A stretch of 64,000 bases of DNA from Chloroflexota bacterium (GCA_028875055.1 JAPPGG010000066.1:1-64000), one strand, 5' to 3'. Numbered from the stretch's first letter, positions 36,244 to 45,414 are shown. The notes: generated by a model not told the origin, from the sequence alone. A program made the numbers and translations.

Positions 36244-36990
36244 ATGAACCGACCCGCTTTCCGAACATCCCAGGCGCCCCCGGACACCCGGGGAGCAGTC
36301 CCCGCGTCCAGCATCATTTCCGCCCGCGGTCTCTTCAAGACTTTCGGATCCGGAACCCAGGCCGTCACTGCCGTCAACGGAGTTGACCTGGATATCGCGC
36401 AGGGGGAGTTCCTGGCCATCACCGGCCGCTCGGGCTCCGGCAAGACTACCCTGCTGAACCTCCTGGCCGGGCTGGATCAACCCAGTTCCGGCGGAATCAG
36501 CTTTGAGGGTCGCAACCTGGCGGAGTTTTCGGAGGCCCAACTCGTTGACCTTCGCCGGACGCGCATCGGGTTCGTTTTTCAGTCCTTTGGCCTGATACCC
36601 CTGCTTTCCGCTTTTGAGAACGTGGAGTTGCCCCTGCATATCGGGGGTTCTGGCTGGCGGGAACGGCGTCAGAAGGCCGCCGAGGCCCTGGACCTGGTGG
36701 GGCTCGGCTCCCGAACCGGCCACCGCCCCTACGAACTCTCCGGCGGCGAGCAGCAGAGGGTGGCCATTGCCCGCGCCCTCGTCACCGGCCCCGCCGTGCT
36801 TTTCGCTGACGAACCCACCGGCGAGCTGGACAGTGTCACCGGCATTACCATCGCCTCCATACTGAGGGACATCGCTCGCGACCGGGGAGTTACAGTCATC
36901 ACCGCAACCCACGATCTGGCGCTGGCCGGCATGTGCACCCGCCGCCTGGAAATGGCCGACGGCTCCTTTGTCCAGCAGGACGAGAAGTGA
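36244..36990 (+). CDS. ABC transporter ATP-binding protein (MacB/LolD type)
   Basis: This 248-residue ATPase has Walker A GRSGSGKTT (61-69), the signature LSGGEQQ (165-171) and Walker B VLFADE (185-190), with the EPTGELD sequence typical of the MacB/LolD family. It ends the four-gene transporter cluster. Two different ATPases beside two different permeases suggest either a heterotetramer or two systems sharing parts. Confidence 0.92.
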   Translation: MNRPAFRTSQAPPDTRGAVPASSIISARGLFKTFGSGTQAVTAVNGVDLDIAQGEFLAITGRSGSGKTTLLNLLAGLDQPSSGGISFEGRNLAEFSEAQLVDLRRTRIGFVFQSFGLIPLLSAFENVELPLHIGGSGWRERRQKAAEALDLVGLGSRTGHRPYELSGGEQQRVAIARALVTGPAVLFADEPTGELDSVTGITIASILRDIARDRGVTVITATHDLALAGMCTRRLEMADGSFVQQDEK

Positions 36991-37172
36991 GGAAATTCAC
37001 CCTGCCTCGCCATTGGCATTAACGTTTCACTGGCCCGCCCCTTTGAGGGACGCTGCCCTCGGTCGCGGCAGCGTTCTGCCCGGCGCTTCACAAATTGCCG
37101 ACGCCACAGCGCTGCTCAATCCTTCTGTCGGTACCAGTTCAGAGTTGGTGGGATTTTTCGGCCAGCCAGTTC

Positions 37173-37269
37173 CGTCATACCGGCTTTCGCCGGTATCCAG
37201 GATTCCTTGCTGCGCTTGACCTGTATTCACTGTCGGCCTTGCTGGATTCTGGCCTGCGCCAGAATGACG
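37173..37269. repeat. Imperfect inverted-repeat element (97 bp)
   Basis: Two 28-bp arms (37173-37200 and 37242-37269) match at about two-thirds of positions as inverted repeats, both of the form CGTCAT...GGC...GCC...ATCCAG. The left arm contains ACCGGCTTTCGCCGGT, a perfect small palindrome. It looks like a dispersed REP/MITE-type sequence. It lies in the 880-bp gene-free region 36991-37870, which otherwise holds only the MITE B copy. Confidence 0.6.
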
Positions 37270-37587
37270 AGTTCCAGACTACCGTAAACATCAACCCGGA
37301 GCTGTTAATTCTGTCACCACCCACTTGTCACCCTGCGTTGCCCTCGCCTACCATGGAACAAATTGACTACTACGCTCGGGCTCCCTTCAATCGCCGTCCA
37401 TAAGCATTCTGGTCTGGAGATTTTCGGGAGACCTCATCTGTTACCATATTCTTGAAAATTTCCGGCAACCAGGCGGAATTCTCGAGATACAAAATGAGGT
37501 CAAATGAGATCAGGTGAGGCCAAGAACGCATTTTTCCCCGACGTCGCCGGTCCGGCAATCTGGCGCGATTCCCCTGTCCCCAGCGCC

Positions 37588-37784
37588 CAGGGCAATCGCA
37601 TGAGCGAGTAAATTGTCATTCTGAGCTTGCCGAAGAATCTAAACTCCTCCCCACCAACTGGCTTTCGGACCCGTAGCGAGGCCGTGGGGAAGGATTTCAG
37701 GCCCTTCGGCAAGCTCAGGGCGACATAGCTTTGCCTTGTGGACATTGGCCGGCTGTAGGACGAATCTTTCATGCAATTCCCCTG
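37588..37784 (+). mobile_element. MITE family B, copy 3 (197 bp)
   Basis: This is the same length and orientation as the copy at 10965-11161, with the internal CTGAGCTTGCCGAAG/CTTCGGCAAGCTCAG inverted repeat intact. Its right terminus has diverged (GCAATTCCCCTG instead of GCGATAGCCCTG). The flanks CCCCAGCGCC and CCCCGGCGCC match at 9 of 10 positions, an aged target duplication. Confidence 0.88.
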
Positions 37785-37870
37785 CCCCGGCGCCGCTTCT
37801 CCTTGCCCGCTATTGTCCCGTATGGTACATTATCGACAATCACAACTCACCAATGGCAAAGGAGTATTGA

Positions 37871-38056
37871 ATGGCCTTTGTAACTCCCCGTGAAGGCGAA
37901 AGCCCCGAGAGCCTGGTAAACCGTTTCCGCGCTTCAGTCCAGCATGCTGGCATCCTGCGCGAATTGAAAGACCGCCGGTTCTTCCGGTCCAAGGCCCAGA
38001 AAGAGCGGCTGGCCGCCCAGCGCGCCGCCCGCCGACGCCGCCGACAGCGCCGCTAG
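37871..38056 (+). CDS. rpsU: Small ribosomal subunit protein bS21
   Basis: The 61-residue, very basic protein has the bS21 pattern ESPESLVNRFRASVQHAGILRELKDRRFF, ending in an Arg-rich helix. bS21 sits near the anti-Shine-Dalgarno region of 16S rRNA and helps initiation. The ATG is preceded by AAAGGAG. A terminator follows at 38093. Confidence 0.93.
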   Translation: MAFVTPREGESPESLVNRFRASVQHAGILRELKDRRFFRSKAQKERLAAQRAARRRRRQRR

Positions 38057-38092
38057 GCTGCTCCGGCCCTGCGCCTCTTTCCCCAATGGAAT

Positions 38093-38121
38093 GGCCCGTT
38101 TTGCGGGCCGTTTTCTCTTTT
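38093..38121 (+). terminator. Intrinsic terminator of rpsU
   Basis: The stem GGCCCG/CGGGCC (38093-38109) with a 5-nt loop is followed by GTTTTCTCTTTT, 36 bp after the rpsU stop. Confidence 0.8.
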
Positions 38122-38156
38122 AGCCTTCGGAAAATACCCGCCAGGGAGAGCCTCTT

Positions 38157-39353
38157 ATGACACAGCCCCCACGCCCGGTCCACGACACGCTGAACGCCTT
38201 CTGTCCTGGCGATGATACCTTCCTGCCTGGAGGTGAAGGCCCCCTGTCCGGCCTTGCCTTTGCTTCCAAGGACATCTTTGACGTGGCGGGAAGGGTCACC
38301 GGCGCGGGCAATCCAACCTGGCGGGCCACTCACTCCCCTGCGGAAACCCACGCCTGGGTCGTGCGGCAGTTGATTGCCGCCGGCGCGGAGCTGGCCGGAA
38401 AGACCATCACGGACGAACTTACCCGGGGCATCTTCGGGGAAAACGTTCACTACGGGACTCCCACCAATCCCCGCGCGCCCGGGCGGGTGCCTGGAGGTTC
38501 GTCCAGCGGATCGGCCGCGGCTGTGGCAGGGGAACTGGTGGACTTTGCGCTCGGGTCCGATACCGGCGGGTCGGTTCGGGTTCCCGCCAGCTTTTGCGGC
38601 CTCTTCGGCCTCCGGCCCACCCACGGCCGAATCCCCCGGGGAGGTATGCTGCTGCAGGCCCCCAGCTACGACACCATCGGCTGGTTCGCCCGGGATGCCA
38701 TCACCTTCCAGCGGGTAGGTAACGTCCTGCTGCAATCGGACGCTTCACCCGCGTTGCCGACCCAGCTGATTGTTGCTGAGGACGCCTTCGACCTGGCCGA
38801 ACCCGAGACCCGCGCCACCCTGATGGAGGCGAAGGACCGGATAAGTTCCCTCTTCGAGACCAATACGGAAGTCCGGCTGTCCCCCAGCAGCCTGACCGAC
38901 TGGTCCAACCAGCAGCAGATACTCCAGAGCCGTGAAGCCTGGGAGTCGGTGCGGGAATGGATTGACCGGTATAACCCGGCCTTCAGCTTTGAAGTGTCAG
39001 ACCGCTACGTGCTCGCCCGGGCGGTTACGGACGATCAGGTTGCGGCGGCCCAGTTGCGGCGCGAAGACATCGTGGCCAGGGTGAATGAGGTCTTTGGCGG
39101 CGGAAACAAGGTTGTATGCTTGCCTTCCACCATCAGCCCCGCTCCCCCCACGGGCCAGGCCGTTTCGCAGCGCCACGAACTGCGGCTGCGCAATAGCGCG
39201 CTGACCTCCATTGCCGGAAACACGGGAAGGCCGCAAATATCCCTGCCGCTGGCCCAGGTGGATGGGCTGCCCGTGGGGCTTTCCCTGCTGGGAGACAGGG
39301 GCGCGGACGAGGCACTGATGGCGCTGGCCGTCAAAATTGCGGAGCAGTCCTGA
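38157..39353 (+). CDS. Amidase (amidase signature family)
   Basis: The 398-residue protein has the Ser-cisSer-Lys triad of the amidase signature family: Lys38 in ASKDIFD, the cis-serine in GGSSSGSAAA (113-122) and the nucleophile Ser139 in DTGGSVRVPAS. Members hydrolyse amides, including Gln-tRNA transamidation (GatA), but at this length and without gatB/C nearby it is more likely a catabolic amidase. The gene stands alone between rpsU and a small membrane protein gene. Confidence 0.92.
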   Translation: MTQPPRPVHDTLNAFCPGDDTFLPGGEGPLSGLAFASKDIFDVAGRVTGAGNPTWRATHSPAETHAWVVRQLIAAGAELAGKTITDELTRGIFGENVHYGTPTNPRAPGRVPGGSSSGSAAAVAGELVDFALGSDTGGSVRVPASFCGLFGLRPTHGRIPRGGMLLQAPSYDTIGWFARDAITFQRVGNVLLQSDASPALPTQLIVAEDAFDLAEPETRATLMEAKDRISSLFETNTEVRLSPSSLTDWSNQQQILQSREAWESVREWIDRYNPAFSFEVSDRYVLARAVTDDQVAAAQLRREDIVARVNEVFGGGNKVVCLPSTISPAPPTGQAVSQRHELRLRNSALTSIAGNTGRPQISLPLAQVDGLPVGLSLLGDRGADEALMALAVKIAEQS

Positions 39354-39490
39354 CGAAAAGCCGGCGGGGACTTGCTGTCCCCGTCACCTTGTTATCCCCT
39401 TACGGGGAAAGGCCGGAACGGGGGTAACGTCCGCCGGGTTGGGTGTCCAGACCCAGTCGCCGCTCCCGCTAAGCGGTCTTGGAACGACCT

Positions 39491-39745
39491 CTAGAAGGTA
39501 TGGTCATGCCGGTCGCCCAGGAAGGCGGACTGGTCTCCCCGTTGTGCGGCGTCAGCTTCGGCCCGGGACACCGCGTCCCACCTCCGTTGCGACGGTCCCG
39601 CCGACACGATCAAAACGACTATCAGGGCCACCGCAGCCACACCCAGGGCGATCAACATAGGGACGAAAAGGAACGCCAACGCCGCCACCAGCAGTGCGCC
39701 AACGCTCGCCAACGAAACGGCTATGAGCTTCTTTCTGCCGCGCAT
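39491..39745 (-). CDS. Small two-helix membrane protein (84 aa)
   Basis: The product has a basic N-terminus (MRGRKK), a long hydrophobic stretch of about 45 residues that can form two helices, and a polar C-terminus (RRWDAVSRAEADAAQRGDQ). The ATG is preceded by GGGAGGAACTC, a strong ribosome site. I do not recognise the family. Between its start and fmdB (39746-40013) I see no other gene. Confidence 0.65.
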   Translation of the reverse strand: MRGRKKLIAVSLASVGALLVAALAFLFVPMLIALGVAAVALIVVLIVSAGPSQRRWDAVSRAEADAAQRGDQSAFLGDRHDHTF

Positions 39746-40013
39746 GAGTTCCTCCCACCTTGCGTTTCCAAACTTGCCTTGGTTCAGGATGATATAGATT
39801 CAATGCCCCAATAACAAGCGTGTGAAGGGCCTCCTGGCCCTGATTCCCGAATTAACTGAATCCTGCGAGGACGGGGTGAAAACCGTCCCAGTCGTATTTG
39901 ACACCGTCCTTTCCCAATGATAGATTGTTGGTGAAATTATTAACAAAGTGAATGATTGCGCTAGTGACAAGCCAACCGGCGTTGGCCGGGCGCAGTTCCT
40001 CAGGAGGAATAAA

Positions 40014-40331
40014 TTGCCCCGCTACGATTATCAGTGCACCAGTTGCGACCACACGTTTGAGCTAGTCCAGAGTTTCAAGGAAGCCGGTTCCGGGGCTTGT
40101 CCTCTCTGTGCCGGTGAGGGACGCCGGGTATTCCACGCCGTGCCCGTAATATATAAGGGCTCGGGTTTCTACACCACCGACTATGGTCGGCCCAAGTCTC
40201 CACCCCCGGAAACCAAGGAGAAGGAGAATTCTTCGTCCTCGGAGAGCAAGTCCTCCGATTCGTCCAACGGGTCCTCATCCTCCGATTCCAGGAGCGAGTC
40301 CACCACGGCCCCGGCGGAAACCACCGCATAG
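40014..40331 (+). CDS. FmdB-family zinc-ribbon protein
   Basis: The protein of 105 residues starts at TTG 40014, which has AGGAGGAATAAA directly upstream. The N-terminal PRYDYQCTSCDHTFE and CPLCAGEGRRVF give the two CxxC knuckles of the FmdB zinc ribbon, followed by VIYKGSGFYTTDY. The last ~45 residues are an acidic, serine-rich low-complexity tail. FmdB proteins are often called regulators, but the function is not established. Confidence 0.9.
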   Translation: MPRYDYQCTSCDHTFELVQSFKEAGSGACPLCAGEGRRVFHAVPVIYKGSGFYTTDYGRPKSPPPETKEKENSSSSESKSSDSSNGSSSSDSRSESTTAPAETTA

Positions 40332-40360
40332 GACAGCAAACTCTTAAAGCGCTTGCGTCG

Positions 40361-40396
40361 AGGGCCCAGAGCGAGTTCTGGGCCCTTCGTATTGTT
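40361..40396 (+). terminator. Hairpin after fmdB
   Basis: A 10-bp perfect stem AGGGCCCAGA/TCTGGGCCCT with a 6-nt loop is followed by TCGTATTGTTG. It lies 30 bp after the fmdB stop and before dtd. Confidence 0.6.
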
Positions 40397-40433
40397 GGGC
40401 TCAAGACTCTTGGTCACAACGGGGGTACGGAAA

Positions 40434-40895
40434 TTGAGGGCCTTGATTCAGCGGGTTAGCCGGGCTACTGTCAGCGTGGACGGCCGGGAGATGGGCGCTA
40501 TCGGAGCCGGACTAGTGGCGCTGGTGGGGGTCTCCAGGGAAGACGATGAAACCGATGCACAGTACCTGGTGGACAAGACAGTCAACCTGAGAATATTCGC
40601 CGACGACCAGAACCGCTTCAATCTGTCAGCATTGGATACCGGCGCCGGACTCCTGGTAGTCAGCCAGTTCACCCTCTACGGCGACACACGGAAGGGCCGG
40701 AGGCCCGACTTCACCAGCGCCGCCCCTCCGGAGCACGCTGAACGCCTCTACCAGCACATCGTGGCCCTTTTCGAGGCCACTGGGCTGCCCGTGGCTACCG
40801 GGGTCTTCCAGGAGTACATGCAGGTGTCCCTGGAAAACGACGGTCCGGTAACCATTATGCTGGACAGCGCAAACCGTCACCGGCCCAGAAGGTAG
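40434..40895 (+). CDS. dtd: D-aminoacyl-tRNA deacylase
   Basis: Dtd removes D-amino acids (and glycine from tRNA-Ala) from mischarged tRNAs. Both active-site motifs are present: SQFTL (77-81) and GPVT (137-140), which supplies the Gly-cisPro. The length of 153 residues is typical. The preferred start is TTG at 40434, with GGGGG 8 nt upstream, giving the canonical MRALIQRVSRATVSV; the frame is open upstream through the terminator. Confidence 0.94.
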   Translation: MRALIQRVSRATVSVDGREMGAIGAGLVALVGVSREDDETDAQYLVDKTVNLRIFADDQNRFNLSALDTGAGLLVVSQFTLYGDTRKGRRPDFTSAAPPEHAERLYQHIVALFEATGLPVATGVFQEYMQVSLENDGPVTIMLDSANRHRPRR

Positions 40896-41097
40896 TTCAC
40901 CAGGAAATCAGCTCAAAGACACCCTCCCCTTGGACAGAAAGGATGGGTGGGGGTGAACAGGTTGCCAGGAAAGCCTATTGTTACGCAACCTCCCAGTAGC
41001 GAGAGGGTTTCAAGCAGGAAGTAGAGGGCCGAGGTTTGGGGCTTTCCTGTAATTGCCCAAAAACGCCCGCACGGCAGCCTAAGCTTTTAACTCAGAT

Positions 41098-41628
41098 CTA
41101 CCTGGGATACCAGCCCATTCCCTGGTAGTAGCCCCTCAGGTAAGCGATCTGTCCGCCGTGGGCCACGTTGTCCCAGGTCCGCTGGCCAATGGCCGAACCC
41201 ACCGACCGCGGCTCCGTGACGGGAGGGATGATGATCGGCTTCTCCAGGTCGTCCTGGGATACGGAAGCCAGGTACTGGGCGGCCTGGGCCTTCACTGCTT
41301 CGTAGTAGCCCAGTTGCACTTCCACGGGCGGCGGCGTCCAGCGGGCCACCTGATCGGCGGTCCAGCCAACCCCTCTTTCCTCCGGGTCGGCGGGCATGCC
41401 GTACTTTTCGTGCCAGCCGTCCTGTATCCAGAGCTGGGGAGTATCCAGCAGCCACGTGTTGAGCAAGGCGTCCCAGACCCGGTTCATGTGCCACAAGATC
41501 CACGACACCGAGTTGGACGAATCGTTGGGACGCCGGGCCATGGTCTCGTAGTCCATTCCCCGCAGGGCCTGATCAACCATATCCCAGTTGCGTTCCAGCG
41601 CGGTAATGATTCCATCAGTAACGGGCAT
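41098..41628 (-). CDS. DinB-like four-helix metal-binding protein
   Basis: The 176-residue protein is a DinB/YfiT-type helical bundle with metal-binding histidines in SWILWHMNRVWD (about residue 47) and in WDNVAHGGQIAYLRG (about residue 157). The family includes thiol transferases using bacillithiol or mycothiol; most members are uncharacterised. AGGAG precedes the start. Despite the family name there is no LexA box here. The preceding 200 bp (40896-41097) are empty. Confidence 0.82.
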   Translation of the reverse strand: MPVTDGIITALERNWDMVDQALRGMDYETMARRPNDSSNSVSWILWHMNRVWDALLNTWLLDTPQLWIQDGWHEKYGMPADPEERGVGWTADQVARWTPPPVEVQLGYYEAVKAQAAQYLASVSQDDLEKPIIIPPVTEPRSVGSAIGQRTWDNVAHGGQIAYLRGYYQGMGWYPR

Positions 41629-41765
41629 GATTGCACTCCTGGCGCAGGCTGCGGGTTATCCCAGCGGACCCTGGCTGGCCACCCGGTTAACCCTCTGGCA
41701 ACTTCCGGGCTGTTGCCATTTCATCCTGCCGCCTCGATGGTGAGGAAGGAAGGAATTTAACGCTC

Positions 41766-42314
41766 TCAGTCAACTATCTCGGCCTTGGCCCCTTCCGGAA
41801 GCTCAACCTCGAAGGCTGTCAGAATCTGGCCCACCAGCAGGTAGTGGCCGATCAGACCGGTGATATCAACGGTGTTCTGGGTTCCAAAGCGTTCCATCAC
41901 GGCGCTGAAGGTCCCGTCGCTGATCTTGCGGTTCTGCAGCAGCTCCTGAACGTAGCGCACCACCAGGGCCTCGTCGCCGGTCAGTCCATCGGGGGCGGTT
42001 CCCCGGGCAATGGCTCCGATGGTCTCCTCGGTGACCCCGTGGCCCCTGGCCAGTCGCGCGTGGGCTGCGAACTCGTACTGGTTGCGAATCTCCCGGGCCG
42101 TAGCGATGATTATGACCTCTTTCAAGGCTTCGGGGATATCAAAGTCAAAGCGGACGTAGGTGCCGGTGTGGGCCACCCGCGCCGCCAGCTTGGGACTGTG
42201 CAGCAGCACCCCGTAGGGTCCGCGAACGCTGCCCCGGCTTCCTACAATTTCATCAAAAAAGTGCTGATCCTCCGCCGAAAGTTCTTCCCTGGTTACGTTT
42301 TGTAGTCGAGCCAT
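41766..42314 (-). CDS. Carboxymuconolactone decarboxylase/AhpD-like protein
   Basis: The 182-residue protein has the AhpD-like helical fold with EVIIIATAREIRNQYEFAAHARLARGHGV, matching the CMD core. The redox CxxC of AhpD proper is absent, so it is of the decarboxylase/hydrolase-like branch. AAGGAGAGG precedes the ATG. Its substrate is unknown. Confidence 0.85.
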   Translation of the reverse strand: MARLQNVTREELSAEDQHFFDEIVGSRGSVRGPYGVLLHSPKLAARVAHTGTYVRFDFDIPEALKEVIIIATAREIRNQYEFAAHARLARGHGVTEETIGAIARGTAPDGLTGDEALVVRYVQELLQNRKISDGTFSAVMERFGTQNTVDITGLIGHYLLVGQILTAFEVELPEGAKAEIVD

Positions 42315-42422
42315 TTTAATTCCTCTCCTTCAGTTCAATCTATAGCAAAATTATGTCGGTTGCCAGGCCTCTGGTGGGGAATTGAAACTCCCTGAAGATG
42401 GCCTGGCCGGCACAAAGTTATC

Positions 42423-43277
42423 CTATGGAAATTCCAGGTCAAGACTGATGTCCAGGGCCTGGGTAGAGTGGGTCAGGCCACCGATGGAAATCAGGTGAAC
42501 GCCCGTTTCCGCCACCGCCCGAACTGTGTCCATATTAATTCCCCCCGAGGCTTCCACCACGGCCCTGTCGCCGATAATGTCCATAGCCTCCTGCATCAGG
42601 GGAACGGGCATGTTGTCCAGCATTATTATGTGGGCTCCGGCATCGAGGGCTTCCCGAACACCATCCAGCGACTCCACCTCCACTTCCACCTTGATGGTGT
42701 GGGAGGCCCTTTCCAGGGCCAACTGGACAACTTCTCCCAGACCCAGTTCGCGGGACGCCAGGGCCTCAATATGATTGTCCTTTATCAATATACCATCAGC
42801 CAGGTTCAGGCGGTGGTTGTGACCGCCCCCCATGCGCACGGAGTACTTGTCCAGGTACCGATGCCCGGGCGCCGTCTTGCGGGTATCTACGATGCGGGCG
42901 CGGCACCCGTCGATGGCTTGCACGTACCGGCTGGTGTCGCTGGCAATACCGCTCATGCGCTGCATAAAGTTAAGCGCAATACGTTCCGCCCGCAGTATGC
43001 TGCCCGCGGAACCCTCTACCCGCGCGATATCGGAACCTGGCGCGAGCTTGTCCCCATCAACCAGGATGGGAATATAGTCCAGGTCGAAATCCACCCGGCG
43101 AAATACGGCCGCAGCCACATCCTGACCCGCCAGAGTCCCCACCGCCTTGGCGCGCAGCATTCCCAGTCCGACAATTTCCGGGGGGATCAGCAGTCCGGTG
43201 GTCGGGTCGTTGAAGGTCTCGTCCTCGGAGAGGGCAGCGTCTATCAGGCTGAATACTTCCGGAGGAAGCTGGCTCAT
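42423..43277 (-). CDS. nadC: Nicotinate-nucleotide pyrophosphorylase (quinolinate phosphoribosyltransferase)
   Basis: NadC converts quinolinate and PRPP to nicotinate mononucleotide. Conserved segments RIVDTRKTAPGHRYLDKYSVRMGGG, HNHRLNLADGILIKDNHIEA and HIIMLDNM are present in 284 residues. The ATG at 43277 has AGGAGGT upstream and starts only 2 nt after the nadB stop, so nadB-nadC are coupled. nadA, which makes quinolinate from the NadB product, is not in the window. Confidence 0.95.
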   Translation of the reverse strand: MSQLPPEVFSLIDAALSEDETFNDPTTGLLIPPEIVGLGMLRAKAVGTLAGQDVAAAVFRRVDFDLDYIPILVDGDKLAPGSDIARVEGSAGSILRAERIALNFMQRMSGIASDTSRYVQAIDGCRARIVDTRKTAPGHRYLDKYSVRMGGGHNHRLNLADGILIKDNHIEALASRELGLGEVVQLALERASHTIKVEVEVESLDGVREALDAGAHIIMLDNMPVPLMQEAMDIIGDRAVVEASGGINMDTVRAVAETGVHLISIGGLTHSTQALDISLDLEFP

Positions 43278-43279
43278 GG

Positions 43280-44836
43280 TTATACCTCCTCTTGGATTAG
43301 CGCGACGTGCTTCTCCCACTCCGGCCTCGTTTCCGGAAAATCCTGCCGGAAATGGGAACCACGACTTTCCTGGCGCACCAGGGCAGATTCCACCATCAAC
43401 CGGGCCAGCAGTACCATGTTGCTGAGTTCCCAGGAAGCGCGGTCGTCAGGAGCCGGCATCATGCGCTGCCACAGGTTCAGGATGCGGGCAGTCAGCAGCA
43501 ATCGGGACCCGTTACGGTTGATGCCCACGTTCCGCCAGCATAGGTCCTGCAGGTTTTCGATGCTCGGCGAGGGCATGGTTGCGCACACCGGGCTCCGTTC
43601 GGGCAGCCGCCGAAGCAGCATGCTTTCATCGTCAAGTGGGTTGTCTTCAGGAGCCTGACCCAGGCTGCAGTCCACCAGTCTTCTGGCAAACACCAGTGTG
43701 TCCAGCAGTGAATTGCTGGCCAGCCGATTGGCTCCATGCACTGCGGAGCAGGCTGCCTCGCCGCAGGCATAGAGACCGGGGACACTGGTACGCCCCCAGG
43801 TGTCTATCTGAATGCCTCCCATCATGTAGTGGGCGGCAGGGGCAACGGGAGCGGGTTCCCTGGTTATGTCAATTCCTCGGTCCAGGCAAAAGTGGTAAAT
43901 GGTGGGAAACCTGCTCTGAATTACCTCGCTGGGGAGATGGGATACATCCAGGAACACCGACTCGCTATCCGTCTTTTCCATCTCGGTGGCAATGGCCCGG
44001 GAGACAACATCTCGGGGTGCGAGGTCTGCCAGCGGATGGTAATCGGACATAAAGGCGCGACCATATTTGTCCCTGAGGACCGCGCCCTCCCCGCGCATGG
44101 CCTCGGAAAGCAGGAATGTCGGGGCGCATTTCAGCCGCAGCGCCGTTGGGTGGAACTGGTAGAACTCCATGTCCATCACCCGTGCTCCGGCTCGGAAGGC
44201 CAGCGCCACGCCATCCCCGGTGGCTACTTCCGGGTTGGTCGTGTACTTGAAGAGTTGGCCTGCCCCACCCGTGCCAACCACGATATGGCTGCCCCGAAAA
44301 GTCTCCTGAACGCCGGTTTCGCAATTCAGGGTATCTACTGCCACCGCCCGTCCGTTTTCAACGACAATGCCGGTAGCAAGGGTGTAATCGAGGACGTCAA
44401 TATCCGACTCGGCAACGCGGGACACCAGGGCCAGTTCTATGTGCTGGCCGGTGGCATCACCACCGGCGTGCAGAATGCGGGGCCTGCTGTGGGCTCCCTC
44501 CATTCCCAGCGAAATCTCCCCGTGGCTGGTGTCAAAGGGGACACCCCAGCGTATCAGGTTGGCAATTCGCTGTGGTCCCTCATTGGTGAGGACTTCAACG
44601 GCCTCCCGGTTGCACAGCCCTGCCCCGGCGGAGAGGGTGTCCTGCATGTGGAGGTTGGGAGTATCACCGGTCCCAATGGCCGCCGCTATCCCGCCCTGGG
44701 CATATCGCGTGTTGCAGTCATCCACCTGGCCCTTGGTGAGTATGAGAGTGGACCCATTTTCCCGGGCCAGCAGCGCCGTGTTAAGTCCGGCGATACCACT
44801 GCCAATTATTATGTAATCGTACTGAGACCTGGGCAT
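43280..44836 (-). CDS. nadB: L-aspartate oxidase
   Basis: NadB oxidises L-aspartate to iminoaspartate in NAD synthesis. The FAD motif GSGIAGLNTALLA lies near residue 13. TKGQVDDCNTRYAQGGIAAA follows, and HAGGDATGQHIELALV and ANRLASNSLLDTLVFARR are conserved; the length is 518 residues. I start at ATG 44836, where MPRSQYDYIIIGSG begins; there is no clear ribosome site and the frame is open to 44950. It leads the nadB-nadC operon. Confidence 0.95.
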   Translation of the reverse strand: MPRSQYDYIIIGSGIAGLNTALLARENGSTLILTKGQVDDCNTRYAQGGIAAAIGTGDTPNLHMQDTLSAGAGLCNREAVEVLTNEGPQRIANLIRWGVPFDTSHGEISLGMEGAHSRPRILHAGGDATGQHIELALVSRVAESDIDVLDYTLATGIVVENGRAVAVDTLNCETGVQETFRGSHIVVGTGGAGQLFKYTTNPEVATGDGVALAFRAGARVMDMEFYQFHPTALRLKCAPTFLLSEAMRGEGAVLRDKYGRAFMSDYHPLADLAPRDVVSRAIATEMEKTDSESVFLDVSHLPSEVIQSRFPTIYHFCLDRGIDITREPAPVAPAAHYMMGGIQIDTWGRTSVPGLYACGEAACSAVHGANRLASNSLLDTLVFARRLVDCSLGQAPEDNPLDDESMLLRRLPERSPVCATMPSPSIENLQDLCWRNVGINRNGSRLLLTARILNLWQRMMPAPDDRASWELSNMVLLARLMVESALVRQESRGSHFRQDFPETRPEWEKHVALIQEEV

Positions 44837-45312
44837 GAATTGACGATGTAAGACGCCGGTTTTCGATTGCCCAACCGGCCTCCGCCTGAGTTTCGCCCTA
44901 CTATACTGCCAGCTTGGGTAAAAGCCAAGCATACCCCATCGATAGGTCACGTTCCCAGGCAGGTGTTTAACATGGGGGGCGGGCGCGAAACTTGCCCCTG
45001 GCGGCTATAAACCACCTGAATAGCAACGCTACCCCTACCAATGAATTGAATCGGCCGCAGCCCAGCAGGAATCCTCCTGGCGCAATCCACCAGAAATTCC
45101 TGGGCTTCGCAGCTTGAGGCATTGGCGCGGAAAAGCTTTTGCCCTGGGTCCCTCCGGCTTCAGGAGAAAGTGTCCAAGTACAAAACGAGCTTAAATGGGA
45201 TCAGATTGCAGGAAGACAGCCTTTCTTCCCTTCTCAGCAGGCAGGGTAAATTGTGCGGCCACCCAGCCCACGGGGGGCCAGTCCCACACGGATTCTCCGG
45301 ACCGCGGGCCCA
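44837..45312. other. ~475-bp intergenic region
   Basis: Between the start of nadB and the terminator of the PAC2 gene I see no convincing gene on either strand. It must contain the nadB promoter on the minus strand, but I could not pick out clear -35/-10 boxes. Confidence 0.5.
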
Positions 45313-45344
45313 CAAAAAGGGCCCGGCGTTGGAATGCCGGGCCC
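45313..45344 (-). terminator. Intrinsic terminator of the PAC2-family gene
   Basis: On the minus strand a 9-bp perfect stem (GGGCCCGGC with GCCGGGCCC, loop of 8) is followed by TTTTTGTG. It lies about 70 bp after the PAC2 stop codon. Confidence 0.8.
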
Positions 45345-45414
45345 GGTGGCGTCTGGATAAAGCTGGTAGGAGGGCGCTCAGGCAGCCTGGTCCGCTGCCC
45401 TGGCTTTGCGGGTG

